Positions 1 through 6,871 of a stretch of 64,000 nucleotides of DNA are shown piece after piece (position 1 is the first letter of the stretch; each line of letters starts with the position of its first letter). The notes under the pieces are model-generated. The model saw only the letters and a program-made list of their open reading frames with translations, was not told the origin of the DNA and searched no databases. This DNA is from G964291335 sp964291335 (GTDB taxonomy: Bacteria; Chloroflexota; Dehalococcoidia; Lucifugimonadales; UBA3495): contig OZ219748.1 of assembly GCA_964291335.2 (NCBI GenBank), forward strand, positions 186,001 through 250,000. The letters run 5' to 3'. Made by a program: the position numbers and the translations under genes.

Positions 1-1
1 C

Positions 2-2056
2 GATGAGGACTTGAACCTTGGGCGGGAGCGGGAGCTGGCCTATGTGCAGCCGGTGGATTTGCGTGGCAACGTAACCGGCAGTTACCCCTTTGCCGGCAAG
101 TTTGTCAAAGATGCCGATGAGGAGATAATGGAGGACCTGAAAGGGCGCGGATTGCTCTTTCGGCGAGCGGTCTATCACCATACCTACCCTTTCTGCTGGC
201 GCTGCGACACCCCCCTTCTTTACTATGCCAAATCCTCCTGGTACATCCGCACGACGGCGCACCGGAATCGACTGGTGGAAGGCAATAGCTCAATTAACTG
301 GTATCCCGATTACATTCGCGAAGGCCGGTTTGGCGAGTGGCTGCGCAATAACGTGGACTGGGCCATCTCCCGCGAGCGTTACTGGGGAACGCCTATACCC
401 ATCTGGCAGTGTCAGGCATGCGGCCGCCGGGTTTGCTTCGGCAGTGTAGCCGAACTGAAGGCGGCGGCCGGGCCGGGCGGGGAGAGCGTAATCGGGAACC
501 TGGATTTGCATCGGCCTTACGTTGATGCGGTAATTCTGCCCTGCTCTGTTGAAAGGTGCAGCGGGGAAATGCGCCGTATCCCTGAGGTTATGGATGCCTG
601 GTTTGATTCCGGAGCGATGCCCTTTGCCCAGTGGCATTATCCCTTTGACAACGAAACTATTGAACAGGATGGACGTTTCCCGGCCGACTACATCTGCGAG
701 GCGGTGGACCAGACGCGAGGCTGGTTTTACAGCCTCCACGCCTTATCCACCCTGCTGAAAGAGCAACCTTCGTACCGCAACGTAATTTGTCTGGGCCTGA
801 TTCTGGACAGCCGGGGCCGGAAAATGAGCAAGCATGTGGGCAATGTAGTGCAGCCCTCTGCGGTGCTGGACGCCCACGGCGCCGATGCGCTGCGTTGGTA
901 TCTGTTTACCGCCTCCCACCCGGGGGAGCCGCGCCGCTTCTCGGACAAACTGGTGAACGAGACGCTGCGGCGGGTGTTGATGACCCTTTGGAACGTTTAT
1001 TCCTTTTTCACCAACTACGCTGCCATCGACCGGTTTCACCCGGACCAGATACCGCAGGGTTGGCAGCCGCAAAGCGAACTGGATCGCTGGATTCTTTCCG
1101 AGCTTAATGTGCTGGTCCAACAGGTCGATGGCTTTATGGATGCCTATAACCCCACCGACTCGGGCCGTCGCATTCAGGAGTTTATCGACCTGCTTTCCAA
1201 CTGGTATGTACGGCGCAGTCGGCGCCGCTTCTGGAAGAGCGAAAATGACGCCGACAAGCTGTCTGCGTATGCTGCTCTTTACCGTTGCCTGGTTACCGTT
1301 TCCCGGCTGATGGCGCCGTTAGCGCCCTTCATTGCCGATGAAATGTACCAGAACCTGGTGCGCTCCGTTGACCCATCGGCCCCCGATAGCGTTCACCTGG
1401 ACTGCTATCCGGCAGCGGATGAATCGCTGCTGGACCGGGAATTGATGGACGCTACCCGGTTGGCTATGCAAGTGTCCAGCATGGGCCGCGCCGCCCGCTC
1501 CGGGGCCGGCGTCAAGGTGCGGCAGCCCCTGGCCGAGGTGCAGGTCTGGGCAAGAGCCGACCACCTGAATCAGGTCAGTTCCCAGATACTGGAAGAACTC
1601 AACGTCAAGACGCTGCGGGTGCTGGATTCGTATCAGGGAAAAGCTGAAGCCTATTATGAAGGTGTTCGCAGTCAAGCCCTGGCCCAGGAGAATGGCGAAT
1701 TCTCCGGACATGGCGTTTTTCCGGTGGACAACTATTGGGTGTCGGTAGAACCGGGCTGCATCGTAGCGGTGGATGCCAACGTTACCCTGGAACTGGCTCG
1801 GGAAGGGTTGGCCCGGGAGCTGGCCCACCGCATTCAGGGGCTGCGTCGCAGCGCTCAATTTGCGCTGACCGACCGTATCGTAACCTATTATGAAGGCCCT
1901 CAGGAGGTGGCTGACGTAATGACCAGCCACGCTGCATATATCTGCCGGGAAACCCTCAGTGAGCGTCTGGCCCGGGGTGCGGCGGAAGACGCAGAAAGCC
2001 GGGAAACCCATAAAATTGAGGGCATGGAGGTTACTCTGGCGGTCAAACGGCTTTAA
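2..2056 (+). CDS. ileS: Isoleucyl-tRNA synthetase, C-terminal 684 residues (5' end off window)
   Basis: Charges tRNA-Ile with isoleucine in the cytoplasm. The reading frame is open to the left edge (in frame from base 2), so the N-terminus with the HIGH motif is missing. Visible parts are the end of the editing/Rossmann region (SSWYIRTT, NVDWAISRERYWGTP), the signature loop KMSKH at about residues 274-278 of the visible part (KMSKS in the classical form), and the anticodon-binding helical domain (ELDRWILSEL onward, about 359-500). Cysteine pairs CWRC and CQAC suggest bound zinc. The sequence looks like the type-2 (eukaryote/Thermus-like) IleRS, usually about 1,050 residues. mutM follows 22 bp downstream. 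Confidence 0.95.
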   Translation, partial: DEDLNLGRERELAYVQPVDLRGNVTGSYPFAGKFVKDADEEIMEDLKGRGLLFRRAVYHHTYPFCWRCDTPLLYYAKSSWYIRTTAHRNRLVEGNSSINWYPDYIREGRFGEWLRNNVDWAISRERYWGTPIPIWQCQACGRRVCFGSVAELKAAAGPGGESVIGNLDLHRPYVDAVILPCSVERCSGEMRRIPEVMDAWFDSGAMPFAQWHYPFDNETIEQDGRFPADYICEAVDQTRGWFYSLHALSTLLKEQPSYRNVICLGLILDSRGRKMSKHVGNVVQPSAVLDAHGADALRWYLFTASHPGEPRRFSDKLVNETLRRVLMTLWNVYSFFTNYAAIDRFHPDQIPQGWQPQSELDRWILSELNVLVQQVDGFMDAYNPTDSGRRIQEFIDLLSNWYVRRSRRRFWKSENDADKLSAYAALYRCLVTVSRLMAPLAPFIADEMYQNLVRSVDPSAPDSVHLDCYPAADESLLDRELMDATRLAMQVSSMGRAARSGAGVKVRQPLAEVQVWARADHLNQVSSQILEELNVKTLRVLDSYQGKAEAYYEGVRSQALAQENGEFSGHGVFPVDNYWVSVEPGCIVAVDANVTLELAREGLARELAHRIQGLRRSAQFALTDRIVTYYEGPQEVADVMTSHAAYICRETLSERLARGAAEDAESRETHKIEGMEVTLAVKRL

Positions 2057-2078
2057 CTCTCCTGACTGCCGGCGCTTT

Positions 2079-2891
2079 ATGCCCGAGCTGCCTGAAGTAG
2101 AAAATGCCCGCCGGATACTGATTCGGGCCGGATTGCCGGGACGGGTTATTTGCCGTGTCCACGTGGGGTGGGCCAACAGCGTCAAAAGCCCGGCGGTGGA
2201 TGGCTTTGTATCGGGGCTGCATTCCCGGCGCATTAAGGACGTTGAACGCCGGGGCAAATACCTGCTGCTGCCCCTGGATTCCGGGGAAACATTAGTCATC
2301 CACCTGGGTATGACCGGCGGCGTAAACGTGCAACCGGCCGCACAGCCGGTTGACCCGATGGTTCGCCACCGGTTCTTTCTGGATGATGGACGCCAGTTGC
2401 GGTTTCGCGACCCGCGCAAGTTCGGCCATCTTTGGCTGACGCCGGATGTGGGGAAAACTCTTCCTGACCTGGGCCCGGAACCCTTGTCCCCGGACTTTAC
2501 CGCCGATGCCCTGACTGACAAGCTGGCCGGCCGCAGCGCGCCCATCAAGGCCCTGCTGCTGGAACAGTCCGTAGTGGCCGGCCTGGGTAATCTGTACGTG
2601 GATGAAGCTCTTTACCAGACCGGTATTCACCCGGAGCGTCTCGCCGGAGAGGTAAGCCTTGCCGAGGCAGAACGGCTCCGACGCAGCATTGTGGCGGCGC
2701 TGGAAGGCGCAATTATGCTTTACGACCTGGCCCGCGACCGGGAATGGCCCAGCCCACCCTCCGTTCTGCACACCTGGACCATTCCTCGCAAGGCTGGCCA
2801 GCCCTGTCCCCGTTGCGGCGGGCCGGTAGCGGGGCTGCGCGTGAGGGCCCGGGGCACCTTCTTCTGCCCGGCGTGCCAGCCGGCGCCTTGA
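2079..2891 (+). CDS. mutM: Formamidopyrimidine-DNA glycosylase (MutM/Fpg)
   Basis: Bifunctional base-excision repair enzyme that removes 8-oxoguanine and formamidopyrimidines and nicks the abasic site. The 270-residue protein starts MPELPEVE, giving the catalytic Pro2 and Glu3, which fixes the ATG at 2079. RRGKYLLL supplies the conserved lysine near residue 60. The C-terminus carries the CxxC...CxxC zinc finger (CPRCGG and CPACQ) typical of Fpg. The gene lies 22 bp behind ileS on the same strand and is probably cotranscribed. Nei is the alternative, but the motif set and length fit Fpg. Confidence 0.93.
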   Translation: MPELPEVENARRILIRAGLPGRVICRVHVGWANSVKSPAVDGFVSGLHSRRIKDVERRGKYLLLPLDSGETLVIHLGMTGGVNVQPAAQPVDPMVRHRFFLDDGRQLRFRDPRKFGHLWLTPDVGKTLPDLGPEPLSPDFTADALTDKLAGRSAPIKALLLEQSVVAGLGNLYVDEALYQTGIHPERLAGEVSLAEAERLRRSIVAALEGAIMLYDLARDREWPSPPSVLHTWTIPRKAGQPCPRCGGPVAGLRVRARGTFFCPACQPAP

Positions 2892-2973
2892 CCGGAGGCA
2901 GTGTCTCCGGCTCCGGCTGCCAATGGCTGACGGCTGACGGCTGCCGGGGAAGCGGCCGCGAGTTCAGTCCCGG

Positions 2974-3002
2974 TTGACGCTGCTGAAGCGGTTGCTTACA
3001 AT
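2974..3002 (+). promoter_or_regulatory. Sigma-70-type promoter for the DapA-MfnB-TusA fusion gene
   Basis: TTGACG (2974-2979), a 17-bp spacer, and TACAAT (2997-3002): five of six consensus bases in each box. Predicted start near 3009 leaves a leader of about 138 nt before the ATG at 3147. The leader contains a short GGGG...CCCC dyad near 3043-3057. Other promoters in the window use the same TTGACN / TAYAAT pattern. Confidence 0.6.
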
Positions 3003-3146
3003 AGCGTTAGTTAATGGCGTTCATCGGAAAAGCCGGGCTGCCGGGGTAAATCACCCCTCCAGGTCAGGAGTTTCGGCCTGCGGCTCTTTGTGGGGAATGA
3101 AGGGCGCGGTCTCTTAACCGATAACTTACGTTGAAGGTGTTTGTTG

Positions 3147-5192
3147 ATGGCTCAGTACAGTAAACACGAAGCGCAGGAATGGGCGTGGGGGTTTCTTAAA
3201 GATCAGTGGACGACCATAATGACGCCTTTTACGTCGGACAATCGCATTGACGAGGAAGGCCTTAGAAGGAACATAAGCCATATCCGCAGCCTGGGTACTC
3301 GAGGGGGCGGTTGCACCTGGGGTATGGGCGAGTTCTGGAGCCTTACTTTCGCAGAGCGCACTCGGGTTATGGACGTTGTCGCTGAAGAGGCTGCCGGCAA
3401 CTGGGGCATTGCCGCTCACGTTACCCATACGTCGGTGCCGGATATGCTGGCCCTGGCCGATCGGGCGGAGGACGACGGGTTTGACTTGCTGGTTGTGGCC
3501 CCGCCTTATATGGCGGCCAAGACTGAAGACGTAGTGTACGACTATGTCAGGATGCTGGCTGACCATACTAACCTGGCAATCATGTTCTACAATTCGCCCC
3601 AGTTCGGCATTGTAATGAGCCCCCAGGGGCTGAAACGGCTTTGCCAGATTCCCAATGTGGTAGGCGTCAAGGAAGCCAGTTTTAACCAGCAGACTTCCAT
3701 TGAAACCCACTTGCTGTTGGGCCAGCAGTCCATCATAAGCACCCCGGACGAATGGATTTACCCCAAAGCCAAAGAGCTGGGCTTCCAGCAGCAGGTAATG
3801 TTCGCCAACACCTCCGACTGGCGCTTTGACACGCCGGATTGCAATCACTACGTCCAGTTTATCAACCGGGCCAGCCGGGGCGATCTGGACCTGGAGTTCT
3901 ATGCCCAGCGCCTCAAAGCCTTGAAAGCGCTGTCGGACAAGTGGTGGGGCGGCACGGTTAAGAAGTCCGGCGGCGTATTGCCGGCGCCTATGTGCAAGTA
4001 CTGGGGCGAACTTATGGGCATGGCCGGCGGCCCGGTGCGGCCTCCGCTTATGCCGTTGACCGCTCAGGAGAAGGAAGAACTGAAGCAGGAATTACTGCCG
4101 TTGATTCCCGGGCGGGAAGCCGCTCTCGCTCAACCCCGCTCCCATGCTCCCTGGCTGAACGGCAAGAGTATTGGCGCCAGCCAGGACCTTGCCTCCGGCA
4201 TGATGCTGCTGGTCAGCGTACAGAACATGGCCGAAGCGCTGGAGGCTGACCGGGGCGGCGCCGACATTATCGACGTTAAGAACCTTCAGGAAGCCCTGGT
4301 AGGTTCCGGCCACCCCAGCCTGGTTAAAGAGGTTCGCCAGCGCATACCGGCAGAAAAGCACGTCAGCGTCACTTTGGGGGTTGTTCCTAACCAGGCCGGC
4401 ACGGTGGCCATGGCGGTTCACGCCGCCGGCCAGTTGGACGCCACTTCAGTTAAGGTAGGCTTCTGTCAGGCAAACTACGAGGAAGCGGTAGAAATACTGC
4501 AAGGCGCCCGAACAGCGTTGCAGGGGTATGAAACCAAACTCATCGGTTCCCTGTTCGCTGACAATCATCTCTTTAAGGGCGGCTTGGACCCGGACTTAAT
4601 GGTCAAACTGGCTATGGAAGGGCAGTGCGACGGGTTCCTGCTTGATACCCTGACCAAGGATGGGCGAAATCTGTTTGATTTCATTCCGGAGGCTCGTCTT
4701 CGGGAGATGGTAATGGAAGCCAAGCAGGCCGGGTTGAGTACCGCCCTCTCCGGGCACCTGAAGTTGGATAATCTGGACGAGCTGGCCCGCATCAACCCGG
4801 ATATTGTGGGTGTCCGCGGCGCGGTCTGCTCCAGCGGCGAGCGGGACCGCGCCGTGGCCTGGGAGGCGGTGGCCCATTTCAGGGAACAATTGGCTCTGCG
4901 CAAGTCGGGGCAGATTGACGTACGCCGCCAGCCGGCTAACGGTAATGGCCACCAGAGCGACGGCTGGGCAGTGGTAGATGGTCGGGGCAAGAACTGCGCC
5001 GGTGTCATTGCCGCCTTGAGTCATCAGATGGCCCAGGACAAGGCCTCCTTCGTGGAAGCTATATTGCACGATGCCCTGAATATCTATGACGTAATTTACT
5101 GGGCAGAGCAGGCCGGTCATCGCTTGTTGACCCAGCGCAGGGAATCTGACGGCACCCTGCGGGTGCTGATTCAGCCCTGTTCTGGTCAGTAG
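3147..5192 (+). CDS. Three-domain fusion: DapA-family aldolase, MfnB-like (5-formylfuran-3-yl)methyl phosphate synthase, TusA-like domain
   Basis: 681 residues from the ATG at 3147; GAAGGTG lies 7 nt upstream. Residues 1 to about 325 are a DHDPS/N-acetylneuraminate-lyase TIM barrel with the Schiff-base lysine in GVKEASF (K175). Residues about 348-582 match MfnB (DUF556), which makes 4-(hydroxymethyl)-2-furancarboxaldehyde phosphate from two glyceraldehyde-3-phosphates in methanofuran synthesis. MfnB signatures are present: ADIIDVKN (D376, K378), SVKVGF (K436), LLDTLTKDG (D500, K504) and IVGVRGAVC. Residues about 604-681 resemble the TusA sulfur-carrier fold (DGRGKNC with C617, then DVIYWAEQAGHRLL), but the usual CPxP is CAGV. 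Function of the whole is unknown. The MfnB assignment is strong, the DapA-like one strong, the TusA-like one moderate. No other methanofuran gene is visible nearby. Confidence 0.85.
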   Translation: MAQYSKHEAQEWAWGFLKDQWTTIMTPFTSDNRIDEEGLRRNISHIRSLGTRGGGCTWGMGEFWSLTFAERTRVMDVVAEEAAGNWGIAAHVTHTSVPDMLALADRAEDDGFDLLVVAPPYMAAKTEDVVYDYVRMLADHTNLAIMFYNSPQFGIVMSPQGLKRLCQIPNVVGVKEASFNQQTSIETHLLLGQQSIISTPDEWIYPKAKELGFQQQVMFANTSDWRFDTPDCNHYVQFINRASRGDLDLEFYAQRLKALKALSDKWWGGTVKKSGGVLPAPMCKYWGELMGMAGGPVRPPLMPLTAQEKEELKQELLPLIPGREAALAQPRSHAPWLNGKSIGASQDLASGMMLLVSVQNMAEALEADRGGADIIDVKNLQEALVGSGHPSLVKEVRQRIPAEKHVSVTLGVVPNQAGTVAMAVHAAGQLDATSVKVGFCQANYEEAVEILQGARTALQGYETKLIGSLFADNHLFKGGLDPDLMVKLAMEGQCDGFLLDTLTKDGRNLFDFIPEARLREMVMEAKQAGLSTALSGHLKLDNLDELARINPDIVGVRGAVCSSGERDRAVAWEAVAHFREQLALRKSGQIDVRRQPANGNGHQSDGWAVVDGRGKNCAGVIAALSHQMAQDKASFVEAILHDALNIYDVIYWAEQAGHRLLTQRRESDGTLRVLIQPCSGQ

Positions 5193-5244
5193 ATTTACCG
5201 GGTCGGTAGAGGCCGGGACAAACACATATTAAACAAGGGTATTA

Positions 5245-5291
5245 TTCACCCCGGCCCTCATACCTTTCCAGGAATGGTTGACCGGGGTGAA
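5245..5291. repeat. 10-bp perfect inverted repeat between the fusion gene and DUF1326
   Basis: TTCACCCCGG (5245-5254) and CCGGGGTGAA (5282-5291) are exact reverse complements with a 27-nt spacer. No T-tract follows, so a classical terminator is unlikely. It may be an operator or a leader stem-loop for the gene starting at 5315. Confidence 0.5.
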
Positions 5292-5314
5292 GGTCTATTG
5301 ACCGATGCTGCGGG

Positions 5315-5956
5315 GTGTCAATTTTGGCGACAGAGGAACGGTGGCGTCTGAAGGGCGACTACTTTGAGAATTGCAACTGTGCAATACTGTGCCCTTGCCT
5401 GGCGCCCGGCGGCCCGGCGGCGCCCACCGAGGGCCATTGCGCTGTCGCCTTTGCTTTCCACATACAGGAAGGGGATTATCAAGGGGTTTCCCTGGACGCC
5501 CTCAACTTTATTGTGGTGGTCTATACCCCCGGCGTTATGGGCAACGGCGACTGGACGCTGGCGACCTATATCGACCAGCGGGCCGATCATTTTCAACGCG
5601 CGGCGCTGAGTCGAATCCTGTCCGGGGACATAGGAGGCCCGGCGGAACGATGGATGCCGCTGACTGCCAACTTCCTGGGGGAGAAATTCTGCCCGATTAC
5701 CTACCGTGCGGAAGGACGCAGCCGTTCGGTAACCATTCCCGGCATCATTGATTTCAATGTGGAAGGCATTGCGGCGGGAAGGCGCGCCGAGCCGATGCGT
5801 CTGGAAAACACCGGACACCCGGTAAGCTCTTCCCTGACTTTGGCGAGGGGCGCCGCCAGTTTCTACACCGACCACGGGATGACTTGGGATAATACCGGCA
5901 AGAATGGGCATTATTCGACCTTCGAGTGGGCCTGGCCCCAGGCATTCACCCGGTAA
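5315..5956 (+). CDS. DUF1326 domain protein
   Basis: 213 residues. The N-terminal signature W-L-G-x-Y-x-E-N-C-N-C-x-x-x-C-P-C (CNCAILCPC near residue 25), followed by PTEGHC, identifies the DUF1326 family, whose function is unknown. The conserved cysteines suggest metal or redox chemistry, but that is inference. No signal peptide or membrane segment. The GTG at 5315 is the first start in frame; a TTG three codons on is an alternative, and neither has a good ribosome-binding site. The gene sits 122 bp behind the fusion gene on the same strand, with an inverted repeat in between, so it may share its transcript. Confidence 0.8.
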   Translation: MSILATEERWRLKGDYFENCNCAILCPCLAPGGPAAPTEGHCAVAFAFHIQEGDYQGVSLDALNFIVVVYTPGVMGNGDWTLATYIDQRADHFQRAALSRILSGDIGGPAERWMPLTANFLGEKFCPITYRAEGRSRSVTIPGIIDFNVEGIAAGRRAEPMRLENTGHPVSSSLTLARGAASFYTDHGMTWDNTGKNGHYSTFEWAWPQAFTR

Positions 5957-6101
5957 AGGGAGATGCTGTCCGGCAGTCAAAGGCGCAACTCCGCTCAAAG
6001 GGCAGCCCCGGGAGGATTGCCGCCGCAGGAAGATGCCAGGGTAACTTCAGGAAGCAGGGCCAGGTTGAAGGGGACAAAAACAGCCCCGGGTGAACCCTTG
6101 T

Positions 6102-6302
6102 ATGTGCCGCAGTATTAAGTAATTAAGGTTGCCGGATTGCGCCCCAACGGAGGCGGATATAACCGCCGCCGCCACCCAGTACATACGGAAAATCAGCGGT
6201 TACCGGACGCCGTCCCAGGCTAACCGGGAAGCCTTCGAATCCGCCGTCGCGCAAGTTGCTTCAGCGACCAGCAGGCTTCTGGCATCCCTGCATACCAGGT
6301 GA
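6102..6302 (+). pseudogene. DUF2277 family gene interrupted by an in-frame TAA at codon 7
   Basis: Reading from the ATG at 6102 gives MCRSIK, a TAA stop (6120-6122), then LRLPDCAPTEADITAA... through QYIRKISGYRTPSQAN and REAFESAVAQ to a TGA at 6300-6302. The start MCR(N/S)IK, the VRKISGF-type core and the ANxxAFxxAV helix are hallmarks of DUF2277 (about 65-90 residues, function unknown). The parts on both sides of the stop are in the same frame and spaced as in intact members, so this is a single nonsense change (or base-call error), not a frameshift. Restart at the TTG at 6129 is possible but would lose the conserved N-terminus. Confidence 0.72.
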
Positions 6303-6382
6303 GGGAGCCGGAGAGAGGCAGCAAGCGGGTTCCAGCCCGGGCAGCGAGTAGCTCCACCGGGTCTTGCCGGGAAGTCAGGGGG

Positions 6383-6805
6383 TCAGGAGACGTTGCCGCC
6401 GTAGATATGCTCGGGCGTTACGATGACTGCGGAGCGGCGTTGTTCGCGCATTGCCAGGTCATACTCTTCCCAGTCGGGGTGTTCGGTTGCCGCTGCCGTG
6501 CGGTAAACACCTCGCAGGGCCAGCCTGAACTCGTCCGGGTCGGAATTGTCGGCGGAAATGAGCCGTGCCGTACCCTGAAGCACCATGTAGGCCGACCAGT
6601 CTTCCCGGGCCACCAGCAGGGAACATCGGGGGTTGCGCCGCAGATTGCGCAGCTTGGCCCGGTCTTCGGTGGTGGTGAAAGCGACGCCCTCCTGGCAGGG
6701 GCCGCAGGTTACGATGGACATTTGGGCCGACCCGTCCCGCCGAAAAGTGGTCAGCACGCCCCGACGGTTGACAGCGACAAAGCTCCTCAAGTTATCATCC
6801 AGCAT
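6383..6805 (-). CDS. Pyridoxamine 5'-phosphate oxidase-like (PPOX / FDOR-type) flavin or F420-binding protein
   Basis: 140 residues with the split-barrel pattern of the PPOX/FDOR superfamily: GVLTTFRRDGSAQMSIV (strands 1-2), then TTEDRAKLRNLRRNPRCSLLV, the typical T-x-x-x-K-x-x-N-L-x-x-N-P-x-x cofactor-binding stretch. Relatives bind FMN, heme or F420 and act as small reductases; the TT..R.K.RNL..NP form is common in F420-dependent FDOR-B members of actinobacteria and Chloroflexota, but the cofactor cannot be fixed by eye. Transcribed toward the DUF2277 remnant. sbcC lies 66 bp upstream on the same strand. Confidence 0.8.
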   Translation of the reverse strand: MLDDNLRSFVAVNRRGVLTTFRRDGSAQMSIVTCGPCQEGVAFTTTEDRAKLRNLRRNPRCSLLVAREDWSAYMVLQGTARLISADNSDPDEFRLALRGVYRTAAATEHPDWEEYDLAMREQRRSAVIVTPEHIYGGNVS

Positions 6806-6871
6806 CCGGCGACTCCTGCAAAGTTCTTCGGTCTTGAGCCTCGGGCCACCGGTGGCCCGGCCGATTCCGCC

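Noticed and set aside
1319..2548. 409-codon minus-strand frame across the ileS end and mutM
   Set aside because: Low-complexity, no domain, and it covers two well-supported plus-strand genes.
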